Part shown: positions 38,394 to 46,996 of the stretch, piece after piece | Position numbering within the stretch: position 1 is the first letter of the stretch | How the letters are laid out: every line of letters begins with the position of its first letter | NCBI GenBank assembly: GCA_913045135.1 | Contig: CAJWQD010000007.1 | Coordinates: 1 to 64,000, forward strand | Length of the DNA: 64,000 nucleotides | Direction of reading: 5' to 3' | Source: an uncultured Flammeovirgaceae bacterium | Lineage (GTDB): Bacteria; Bacteroidota; Bacteroidia; Cytophagales; Cyclobacteriaceae | The notes under the pieces: model-generated | Seen by the model: the letters and a program-made list of their open reading frames with translations, nothing else | Databases searched by the model: none | Told to the model about the DNA's origin: nothing | Translations under genes and position numbers: made by a program

Positions 38394-38795
38394 AATGACA
38401 TTTCTCGCAAATTGATTAAATACTTTAAAGTCATCCATATTTTTTATTCTTGTGCCACTTACGATTATATTTTCTAGAGAAAATCTGTCAACTATATGAT
38501 TTTCATCAAAACAATTTATTACTGAATAGGGTAGTTTTCCATCCATAACCTGTACATTTCTGAATGTAATATTCTTTAATTACCCCCTGTTCGAAGAATG
38601 AAATGCCTCTTTGCCAGGTAATACAGGAAGCAAATTATCCCAACTGTTATTAAATTGATATTTTTTAATCATTATGTAGTCTTCAAATTTATCATAGCTC
38701 CATTTTGGAAATAAGATGGCAATGTCAATTAACTTACTATTTGAAACAAAATCCGCAATTTCAACTCTATATGTGTATTGTTTCATAACTGACAT
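38385..38795 (-). pseudogene. C-terminal fragment of a beta-helix (glycosidase/pectin-lyase-like) protein
   Basis: The minus strand holds a 71-codon open stretch (EIADFVSNSKLIDIAILFP, FNNSWDNLLPVLPGKEAFHS) interrupted by a single TAA at 38580 and continuing in the same frame with LKNITFRNVQVMDGKLPYSV, then DENHIVDRFSLENIIVSG and a stop at 38385. The repeated NITF / NIIV strands are typical of right-handed parallel beta-helix enzymes such as GH28-like polysaccharide hydrolases. The N-terminal two-thirds of such an enzyme is absent, and there is no signal peptide. It is therefore a truncated and nonsense-broken remnant. The exact family is uncertain. Confidence 0.65.
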
Positions 38796-39043
38796 TTTAA
38801 TGCGATTGAATTTATAATTAAAATACTAAAGGTTAAAGCATATGTTAAATTTTAATTTAACTATTATACCTCATTCGTTGTTTTATGCTTTTTTTCTGAT
38901 GTTCCAATTAATTATTTAGCTGAGACTATTGCACCAGAATAAAAGATCCACGTATTTTAATAATTATTTAGGAGGAGAATTTTAAAATAAAATAAATTTA
39001 TCTGAAAAAATGTTTTTACTACCACGATATGTATGAAAATCGT

Positions 39044-40114
39044 TTAGAGAGTAGAAGGGCTCACTTCTTCGTTTAAATTCTCCCGTTGCTCGATATGCTT
39101 GGAGGAATAGAAATAATATAAAATTTGACTGGTAAAGAGCATTAAGGCGCCAAACTGATGTATTGCACCTAATTCAATTGGTACTGCATAAAGTAAAGTA
39201 AATATGCCCAAGAGCACCTGAATAAATACGATAGCTACCATGAAGTAGAGACTTTTATGTTGGCCCTTATTGTGTTTTTTGTAGCGTGAAACAACAAAGA
39301 TATACACTACCAGTCCAAGGACTATAAACCCCAGATAACGATGAATTAACTGAACCGAAGCTAAATTTTCAAAAAAACTGATGATACCTTCAGTTTGAAA
39401 AGCGTATAAAACAGATTCGGCAATCCACTCAGTACCCATCTTGGGAAATGTATTGTAGACTAAGCCCGCTTTTAAACCCGAAACAAAAGCTCCATAGATA
39501 ATCTGAAGAACCGTGAAGAGAATCAAGATCTGAATTCCGAATAATGATGTTGTGGTGTTTGATGATATTTGTGGGTATACTTCGCCCAACAAGACCCAAA
39601 GTAAATAAGCGTATAGTACAAATGCAATGGTAAGGTGTACAGCTAATCGGTAATGACTGACATTGGGATCATTTATAAGGCCACTCTTGACCATGTACCA
39701 ACCCATACCTGCCTGTATTGCACCCAAAATACAAGCTATTAATAGCTTTTGAACTAACACTTTAGACAATCTTTTTTGAATGATGAAATAAAGAAAAGGT
39801 ATTAAAAAAACCACGCCAATAAACCTTCCTATCATTCGATGGATGTACTCCCACCAAAATATGGATTTAAATTCATTTAGCGTAAAGTCATAATTTTTTA
39901 GTTTAAATTCTGGCGTTTGTTGATAAAGTTGGAAAGTTTCCATCCAATCTCCGATAGTCAAAGGAGGAATTGTTTCCATAAAAAGACTCCACTGAACCAT
40001 GGACAATCCAGAATGAGTAAGTCTGGTCAAACCACCCACAATTACCATAATAGCTACCATTAAGCAACCAGAAAACAGCCAAATAATAACACCTTTATCA
40101 ACTGATGATTTCAT
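39044..40114 (-). CDS. ctaA: Heme A synthase (COX15/CtaA)
   Basis: A 356-residue integral membrane protein that oxidises heme O to heme A for cytochrome oxidase. Eight transmembrane helices are apparent. The COX15 signature is present: VGGLTRLTHSGLSMVQW near the N-terminus, the heme-ligand WEYIHRMIGRFIGV, SHYRLAVHL and LIHRYLGFIV, each with a conserved His. I took the ATG at 40114 (MKSSVDKG) rather than the TTG at 40153, because the first helix follows directly. No other oxidase genes are nearby. Confidence 0.92.
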   Translation of the reverse strand: MKSSVDKGVIIWLFSGCLMVAIMVIVGGLTRLTHSGLSMVQWSLFMETIPPLTIGDWMETFQLYQQTPEFKLKNYDFTLNEFKSIFWWEYIHRMIGRFIGVVFLIPFLYFIIQKRLSKVLVQKLLIACILGAIQAGMGWYMVKSGLINDPNVSHYRLAVHLTIAFVLYAYLLWVLLGEVYPQISSNTTTSLFGIQILILFTVLQIIYGAFVSGLKAGLVYNTFPKMGTEWIAESVLYAFQTEGIISFFENLASVQLIHRYLGFIVLGLVVYIFVVSRYKKHNKGQHKSLYFMVAIVFIQVLLGIFTLLYAVPIELGAIHQFGALMLFTSQILYYFYSSKHIEQRENLNEEVSPSTL

Positions 40115-40192
40115 AGGGGTAAAAATACGACTGGCCCGCTTAGACTCCAACACATAAAATTAATTATATAAATAAAAATCAATTATCGGTAC

Positions 40193-41215
40193 TTAAATCC
40201 AAGAGATATGCATTTCCACGCCAGTACCATTTTGATTAGAAATTATTACCTCTCCATCATGATAACTTGGACCCGAGGCGATATCGTTACGAATAAGTAA
40301 GGGGCCATCCATATCTACATAATCTAGCATTGGCAACAACTGACTAATCGCTGAAATGCCCACGGATGACTCGGTCATGCAACCTACCATAACCTTTAAA
40401 CCCATTAATTGGGCCTGAGCAATCATTTTCCGAGCTACCAACAACCCTCCACATTTCATCAATTTTATATTTATCCCCTGGAAGTAGCCCTTGCAACGCG
40501 CCACGTCAGCCATTTCGATACAACTTTCATCGGCCATGATCGGCAAAGTGGTGTATTTACAAACTTCAGCCATCCCCTCCCAGTCTTCAGCATCAAGAGG
40601 CTGTTCGATAAATTCTACACCTAAATTTTTGAAAGACTTACTATATTCAATGGTTTGGTTTGCTGTCCACGCACAATTGGCATCAATACGAAAAACAGCA
40701 TTTGTCACTTTTCTTAAGGATTGGATGATTCTTAAATCATCATCAGTACCTAATTTTACCTTATAAATAGGCCAAGGAAAAGCCTTGATTTTTTCAACCA
40801 TTTTGGGCAGTTCATCAATCCCAATGGTATAATTGGTAATGGGCAGACTTGAAGTATTTAAATTCCAATATTGATAGATCGGAAATCCATTGATTTTACC
40901 AAATAAGTCATGTGCTGCGACATCCAATGCACACATAGCGAAATTATTATCCTCAAAAAAAGGTGATATATCCTCTATAAATTCTTCAACTGACTCCAGA
41001 GAAGATTTTTCAATAAATGACCTATTTTTCTCTAAACTTTCAATTATAGATGCCAAAGATTTTTGGTAATATTTACTAGCTGTAGCTTCACCAAATCCTA
41101 TCTTACCAAGGTGCTCTAGTCCTACAATCAAAGTCTGCTGCAGATCGCGCTTATCATGAGCTATCTCAAAGGTTGCATTTAGATGAAGATTAAAAACCTT
41201 GTAATGTAATCTCAT
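40193..41215 (-). CDS. Dipeptide epimerase (L-Ala-D/L-Glu epimerase-like)
   Basis: A 340-residue enolase-superfamily enzyme. The catalytic pair is in YKVKLGTDDDL (KxK), metal ligands in FRIDANCAW, EFIEQPL and MADESC, and the second catalytic Lys in GINIKLMKCGG. This set, with the DES and K-C-G-G elements, fits the dipeptide epimerase (YkfB/YcjG) branch used for recycling murein peptides. The related enzyme MenC is missing from the men cluster here, so a succinylbenzoate synthase role cannot be fully excluded, but motifs favour epimerase. Confidence 0.85.
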   Translation of the reverse strand: MRLHYKVFNLHLNATFEIAHDKRDLQQTLIVGLEHLGKIGFGEATASKYYQKSLASIIESLEKNRSFIEKSSLESVEEFIEDISPFFEDNNFAMCALDVAAHDLFGKINGFPIYQYWNLNTSSLPITNYTIGIDELPKMVEKIKAFPWPIYKVKLGTDDDLRIIQSLRKVTNAVFRIDANCAWTANQTIEYSKSFKNLGVEFIEQPLDAEDWEGMAEVCKYTTLPIMADESCIEMADVARCKGYFQGINIKLMKCGGLLVARKMIAQAQLMGLKVMVGCMTESSVGISAISQLLPMLDYVDMDGPLLIRNDIASGPSYHDGEVIISNQNGTGVEMHISWI

Positions 41216-41398
41216 TTTAAATTTATTTTCAAAGAAAAATAACGAATAGCAGCAAATATATCATCTGATCAAATACAATTATTATGATCTCCCAAAATCA
41301 GAAATGTCCAAATTCTATAAATACGATTACTCAGCAAAATAAACGTTAAAGAAAAAATTAGCATTTCAAAGAGTTTAATAGGAAAATTTCAAGTAATC

Positions 41399-41838
41399 TT
41401 AATTTACGACCTTAACAGATGTTAAATGCGAAAAACGATCAATGATTTCATTTTCCCCGTGATTTTTAAGTAATCCCTCTGGAATAATAAAGATCCGAAA
41501 CACCCCTAGACTCAATATTTGACTGACTAACGACTACTGGTTCCTAATCAATTACTCGGAGCGTGAGGCTACGTTTATTTTCATTAATCACATTCCAATA
41601 TAAGTTCGGATGTCTGCTGTTGTCAAAGTAATGAGTTTGTAGTCATCCTGCACCACACGACTCGGATCCATAATATTATTCAGTAAATAAGCCACATCAG
41701 TTCGGTTGGCCCCTGTTAATTCAGATCCAATATTACCTCCTTTAAAAGTCAATAAGTCGATTTATCATTTTCGATGCAAGAAACAAGAAAACCTGTCAAA
41801 ACAAAAAAATTAAAATAATTAATTATTGAAAATTTCAT
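41399..41838 (-). pseudogene. Internally deleted heme-binding (cytochrome c-type) lipoprotein
   Basis: From the ATG at 41838 a lipoprotein signal peptide reads MKFSIINYFNFFVLTGFLVS with the lipobox Cys next, then a stop. Shortly after, in another frame, GGNIGSELTGANRTDVAYLL and NNIMDPSRVVQDDYKL appear, the C-terminal part of PVC-type heme-binding domain proteins. After further stops and shifts the end reads IIPEGLLKNHGENEIIDRFS and HLTSVKVVN, then TAA at 41399. The catalytic and CxxCH parts are gone. This is the start and end of a long gene with the middle deleted, beside an intact relative. Confidence 0.82.
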
Positions 41839-41942
41839 TAAGTATGAAATAGATTTGAGATATTTTTCAAAAATAACATTATAAATTTAAAAAATTTGTA
41901 ATTCAAGTAAAATAAACTCTTTTATTTCTAAAAACAATCTAT

Positions 41943-43052
41943 TTAGTCAATGGTAAATTCTGGAAGTTTTACTTTTTTGCCTCCATTCATAGCTGATTCA
42001 TGAGCGCATATCCCGACACAGGTCCAATTAGCACTTTTTACGGCATTGAGCCAAGGTTCTCGATCTTCTACCAATGCCCTGAGAAACGCATGAACCATGT
42101 GGGGATGTGATCCACCATGTCCTCCTCCTTGCAAAAAAGAAAGATGATCAGCATCTTGAATACTTTTAGTAAAAGATCTAATTTCTGGGGGCAATAAATA
42201 CGCAAAATCAGGAATACTTATACGTGTGGGGATCTCATTTTCAGATTTTTTCGCCGTATGAATAATATGTTCATCTCCTTCTACCAACCCCCATTCGAAT
42301 GATTTTTTTGTACCATAAACATCAAAAGATTCTCTGTATTGTCGTGCCGTATCATATAAGAACCGCCAAACTTGGGCTACAACATCCATATCTTTAATTT
42401 TGATATGGCAAGACTCCACGGCAAAAGGATTACCTGAAAGAGTTTTGACTTCTTCATTCACAGTACCCGAACCAAAACATGAGACGTACTCAGCAAAACC
42501 GTTTACTAATCCCAATACCGGGGAGACTACATGAGTAGCATAATGCATAGGAATCATTTTTTTCCAATAATCTGGCCAACCTTCCATATCTTGAGGATGT
42601 GAGGCCTTCATAAATTGAATATCTCCAAGATCACCACGCTCGTACATTTCTTTGATGAACAAAAACTCTCTGCTATAGACCACTGTCTCGGCCATCATAT
42701 ATTTTAATCCAGTATCTTTGACTAGTGAAACAATTTCTTCACATTCACTGATATTAGTAGCCATTGGAACTGTACAAATCACGTGTTTACCCGATTTCAA
42801 TGCTTCAATGGACATCCATCCATGATCGCCAATAGGTGAATTGATATGAACAAAATCTACTTTTTCATCCTTCAAAACATCTTGATAATTATCAAATCGA
42901 TTTTCAATTTTGAAATGATCTCCAATAACCTCAAGTTCAGACTTATCTCTACGACATATACCATAGAGGTCTGCTTCCATATGGTGCTGATATATCGGAA
43001 TAAATTCTGCTCCAAACCCAAGCCCCACTAGGACTACTCTGTACTTTTTCAT
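41943..43052 (-). CDS. Gfo/Idh/MocA-family oxidoreductase
   Basis: A 369-residue NAD(P)-dependent oxidoreductase. The Rossmann part starts VVLVGLGFGAEF and includes SIEALKSGKHVICTVPMATN, where many relatives have EKP instead of VPM. The C-terminal alpha/beta domain has SHPQDMEGWPDYWKKMIPMH and GGGHGGSHPHMVHAFLRAL with several His. Such enzymes act on sugars or sugar-like polyols. The gene lies downstream of the large dehydrogenase-cytochrome gene on the same strand, a pairing seen in sugar-degradation loci. The substrate is unknown. Confidence 0.88.
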   Translation of the reverse strand: MKKYRVVLVGLGFGAEFIPIYQHHMEADLYGICRRDKSELEVIGDHFKIENRFDNYQDVLKDEKVDFVHINSPIGDHGWMSIEALKSGKHVICTVPMATNISECEEIVSLVKDTGLKYMMAETVVYSREFLFIKEMYERGDLGDIQFMKASHPQDMEGWPDYWKKMIPMHYATHVVSPVLGLVNGFAEYVSCFGSGTVNEEVKTLSGNPFAVESCHIKIKDMDVVAQVWRFLYDTARQYRESFDVYGTKKSFEWGLVEGDEHIIHTAKKSENEIPTRISIPDFAYLLPPEIRSFTKSIQDADHLSFLQGGGHGGSHPHMVHAFLRALVEDREPWLNAVKSANWTCVGICAHESAMNGGKKVKLPEFTID

Positions 43053-43362
43053 ACTTAAGCATTCAAAAAAAAATTTTAATCTATAAAATTATAGTCTATT
43101 AATAAATTTAGTCAAACACAAAATAAAGGGTATTCAACTATCATTGCATTAATTACTACTAACCTTACAAGAATAAAATGTCTTTTTTTAATAATGATTA
43201 TCAAATACTTCAAAAAGGTCCATTTTTAAGTCAAAAAACAAAACATGCTAGTCCCTTTAAAATATCAAGAATGAATGGATAGTTGAGAATTTAGAAAAAT
43301 TCTAACTTTCTAGACTATTATTAAAAATGATTTCATTCATTTTGGAAACTTGAAATATCAGT
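43053..43362. other. Spacer, nothing firm
   Basis: AT-rich. The only start-to-stop frame of note is 43178-43282 plus (34 residues, starts MSFFNNDYQILQKGPFL), which has no recognisable relatives and may be chance. Confidence 0.4.
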
Positions 43363-46300
43363 TTAATCCCCTTTTAGACTGGACAGGAACGCTAAAACAT
43401 CTCGTAACTCTCTTTTGGTCAAAATCTGCCCCATTGAAGGCATACTTGAAGGCGCATTAATACGAGTTTTAATTCTTTCCAAAGGAATTTCTATAGGTTC
43501 AGCTTCGCTCGTTTTTAAGACGAGTTCTTCTTCATTTTCTTCCATTAAAATACCAGCCACCATTTGACCTCCTATTAGGGTAAGGTTCACCACTCCATAA
43601 CCTGGAGCTAGACGCTTACTCGGCTTAACTAAGGCCTCTAGCAATTGTTCACGCGTTAAAAGTCCGCCAATTTCACGTAAATTCGGTCCAACCCCCACAG
43701 AACCTTTTTCTAAACCATGGCATCTCACACATTGTCCAGCACTACCTTCATAGAAATAATCTCGGCCATTTTCTATATTTCCGCCATACATGACATCATT
43801 ATAATCTGATAACTTATCAGTAGCCAAAGTCGTCAGCTTATCATTCAAGTAAACTGATTGAGTCTTTGCAACGGCTTCAGTCAAGTCAAGATGAAGGCTA
43901 GGATCTAAATTATTAGTACCCATCTTTACAATTAATCCGTCGATCAGAGTTTGTGTAACTAGAGTATCTAGCTGACCCAAAACTTTTAATAATTTTTGTT
44001 GCTCTACAATTGATCCTTCTTCGAAAACTGACTTCATGGTATAGTCAAATTTATCCTTTTCAAGGATTACTTGGGTTAAAAGTCCAATAGCCTCTGAACG
44101 CACTAAGGATGACTTATCAGTCATCCCCTGCATCACTACTTGGTTAAGCTCCTCGTAATTTAATTGACCAAGAGCTTGTAGAGCAGCCGCTCGGACAGGT
44201 GCATCTTTATCAATCTGTAATAGCTTAAGAATTTTTTTTGAAGTCGAACGCTCTCCTACCTCGGCAAACATATGTATTAATTCTACTTTTACCTCAATTT
44301 TATTTTCGATATCCAGATGTGATATCATTGGCCTCAAATACCGTTTTAATAATTCTAAATCTCTATTTTTATGACCCCTGAAGCGTCCATCTACCCGATC
44401 CAACAAAGAAGGCTCGGCCCAATGACTCAAGGCATCAATCGCCTCTACTTTTAGTACCATGGGGATATCATTCCTTTGAGCAAAGTGGACCAACAATGCT
44501 AACGTTTCTCGAGTTCCAAGTCTTGAAGCTGCATTTATCGCCCTTCTTCCAAGAATCTCAGATGTCAATTGGGTATTTTTGAGGACTGAAGCTAGGTCAG
44601 GCAAGGCTTCCTCTACTGACCAATCATCGTTTATTGCCCGGGCAGCTTCTAAAACTATTAAGTCATCCTCGTCGGTCAAAAAATATCTTAAATCTGGATG
44701 CGACCATTTTCTCAACACCAAAACCGCAGCAATTCTCAAAGAGCGATCTGGACTGCTTCTTAAGTTGAGAATAGGAGTCTGCAAACCGATTCTACTCAAT
44801 GCCAATACTGCTGCGTGTCTAAGATAAACATCCTCGTCATTATTTTTAGCAAGGAGCTGAATTATGTTATTTACTGCATTTTCATCTTTAATTCGGCCCA
44901 AAGCCTGTGCTGCATAAAATTTAACTCTTGGGTTTTCATGTGAAAGCAACGGGATCAAGTGAGACCCTGCTGCTATAAATTTTACATCTCCTAAGACCTT
45001 AGCAGCTTGTGCAATGATTTCACCATCCTCATCTACTAAATAAGGTATTAAATCAGAGGCAAGATCCTCCTCTTTGGCAATCAGCTGTCCTAAACCCCAA
45101 ATGCCATGAATACGCATAAATTTATCCTCTTTCTGAGCTATCGCGTTTATTAGTAACTGTGACTTACCTCTATTAACCAATTCGAATTGAGCTTTCTGAC
45201 GAATGCGCATATCGGGATATTTTAACAACTCAAAAAGATTTACTTCATTTTCTTTTTCATAATTTTTACTCATCAAATCCTTAGTTTTTCTGCGGACTGC
45301 TTGAAGATCATTCTGTTCCTCAGAGACATCCAATCGCCAGACACGACCCAAGTTTTTAGTACCCCAACCATTGATCCAATCAGCAAAATATAAAGCGCCG
45401 TCAGGACCAAAACGAATACCTGTGGGGAGTAAACCACTCATGACAGCTATTTCTCTATCTAACTCAAATGAGAAACCTTTGCGCTTTAAGGTAAATCCCC
45501 AAATATGGGATCCAGAGGGTTCTCCCACAAATTCACTCACAAAAAAATGATTTTGCCATTTTTTACTCAAGCCCGAACCGGGATTATAAGTAAAGCCCGT
45601 AGGTCCATTATGATAGTTCATTATCGGTGGTAGAATATAAGCAGCCTGACCCTGCCATCGAGGCCTGAACATAATCTCGTCCATCCAAACATTATAACTA
45701 TTATTTTTAGGATCTGTATACTTACCAAACTGCCAGTTAGTTCTCCAACCTGAATCGGATCCCTCTACAATATGAACCAATCTTTCACTTTCGCCTTTAT
45801 GATCACCATCATTGTCTTGACCAATAATATTTCCATATTCATCAAAAGCAAATTCATGCGTATTTCTCAATCCTGCGGCAAAGACCTCAAAGTCAGAACC
45901 GTCAGGGTTAGATCTAACTAAAACACCCTGATTCGGGTAAAAATAATTTTTTCCTCTTTTATCAGTAATATTTGCTCCAATATCGCCAATTCCCCAATAA
46001 ATTTTACCATCAGGACCTTCAATAGCACCTGACATACCATGTCCACTAAAACCGATATGAACGGCGAATCCAGTATTAATCGATTCTTTACTCTCATAAT
46101 ACCCATCTTTATCTATATCCTTGAGACGCCACATATCAGGGCCGATTCCAACAAACATATCTTCCTTTCGTACTAGAAGAGCTCCAGCGACATCGGTAAT
46201 CTCATTATGAAAATCATTAAGCACTTGAGTAGACATCTCTGCCATCCCATCCTCATCAAGATCTTGTAATTTCCATACCTCATCTCTTTCTACTGTCAAA

Positions 46301-46752
46301 TCTCTCCAGTCATGAACACCGTCAGCATTGAGATCCTTAAGCCAACTGTTTTGTTCACTTTTTTCAGTGGCAAATATATCCTTAAGTAATCCTCTTCTCT
46401 CCTCTACAGATTGCAGTGCAATGGATCTAGTCATCCAATCCTCATGACTTCTGATATCAAACTCTGAATTTTTTTGTCGGTTGGTTCTTGTCAAATAAAT
46501 GTTTCCCAAATCATCTATGGACATGGCGATCGGATCAGGTGCTAAAGTTTCTGATGCCCAAAGATTGATTTCAAGGCCCTCCGCCACCTGAATGGGTATA
46601 TCAGCGAGAACCTTTCGTGCTTTTAAAAAACTACTGGATGAATCTTCTCTCACCACCCTCATAGGCATTGTTTTTTGTACGGACATATCAGTACTGCAAG
46701 AACAAATAAATATGAAAACAAAAGGCGATATACATTTAAAAAAATTGATCAT
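43363..46752 (-). CDS. Large PVC-type membrane-bound dehydrogenase lipoprotein with HEAT repeats and cytochrome c
   Basis: About 1129 residues from the ATG at 46752, which gives a lipoprotein signal peptide (MINFFKCISPFVFIFICSC). Residues 40-480 form a PQQ/glucose-dehydrogenase-like beta-propeller (GFSGHGMSGAIEGPDGKIYW, GLLPTGIRFGPDGALYFADW) containing three calcium-type DxDxDG loops (DLNADGVHDW, DLDEDGMAEM, DIDKDGYYES). Residues 500-960 are HEAT repeats. A cytochrome c motif CVRCH lies near residue 1010, followed by the heme-binding C-terminal domain. Such proteins, best known from Planctomycetes and Verrucomicrobia, probably oxidise sugars and pass electrons to a c heme. The open frame continues to 46785. 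Confidence 0.87.
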   Translation of the reverse strand: MINFFKCISPFVFIFICSCSTDMSVQKTMPMRVVREDSSSSFLKARKVLADIPIQVAEGLEINLWASETLAPDPIAMSIDDLGNIYLTRTNRQKNSEFDIRSHEDWMTRSIALQSVEERRGLLKDIFATEKSEQNSWLKDLNADGVHDWRDLTVERDEVWKLQDLDEDGMAEMSTQVLNDFHNEITDVAGALLVRKEDMFVGIGPDMWRLKDIDKDGYYESKESINTGFAVHIGFSGHGMSGAIEGPDGKIYWGIGDIGANITDKRGKNYFYPNQGVLVRSNPDGSDFEVFAAGLRNTHEFAFDEYGNIIGQDNDGDHKGESERLVHIVEGSDSGWRTNWQFGKYTDPKNNSYNVWMDEIMFRPRWQGQAAYILPPIMNYHNGPTGFTYNPGSGLSKKWQNHFFVSEFVGEPSGSHIWGFTLKRKGFSFELDREIAVMSGLLPTGIRFGPDGALYFADWINGWGTKNLGRVWRLDVSEEQNDLQAVRRKTKDLMSKNYEKENEVNLFELLKYPDMRIRQKAQFELVNRGKSQLLINAIAQKEDKFMRIHGIWGLGQLIAKEEDLASDLIPYLVDEDGEIIAQAAKVLGDVKFIAAGSHLIPLLSHENPRVKFYAAQALGRIKDENAVNNIIQLLAKNNDEDVYLRHAAVLALSRIGLQTPILNLRSSPDRSLRIAAVLVLRKWSHPDLRYFLTDEDDLIVLEAARAINDDWSVEEALPDLASVLKNTQLTSEILGRRAINAASRLGTRETLALLVHFAQRNDIPMVLKVEAIDALSHWAEPSLLDRVDGRFRGHKNRDLELLKRYLRPMISHLDIENKIEVKVELIHMFAEVGERSTSKKILKLLQIDKDAPVRAAALQALGQLNYEELNQVVMQGMTDKSSLVRSEAIGLLTQVILEKDKFDYTMKSVFEEGSIVEQQKLLKVLGQLDTLVTQTLIDGLIVKMGTNNLDPSLHLDLTEAVAKTQSVYLNDKLTTLATDKLSDYNDVMYGGNIENGRDYFYEGSAGQCVRCHGLEKGSVGVGPNLREIGGLLTREQLLEALVKPSKRLAPGYGVVNLTLIGGQMVAGILMEENEEELVLKTSEAEPIEIPLERIKTRINAPSSMPSMGQILTKRELRDVLAFLSSLKGD

Positions 46753-46996
46753 AAAAACAACATTAATACGAGCATTTATTAACATAAGTTAAGATTGTTT
46801 AATTCACAGATACATAGATTAATTTTAATGGATCCATAAAGAGTCAATAAAAGCAATACCCATTTGTGAAAAAAGTTCTTTGTTTATAGACTATTTTTAA
46901 AATGAAAACATCACAAAGGTCTATAAAATCGCTAAAGTAATGTATAAGAATGAATATTTGTAACAATTAATTTTGCAAATTAAAAAATAATTATTC

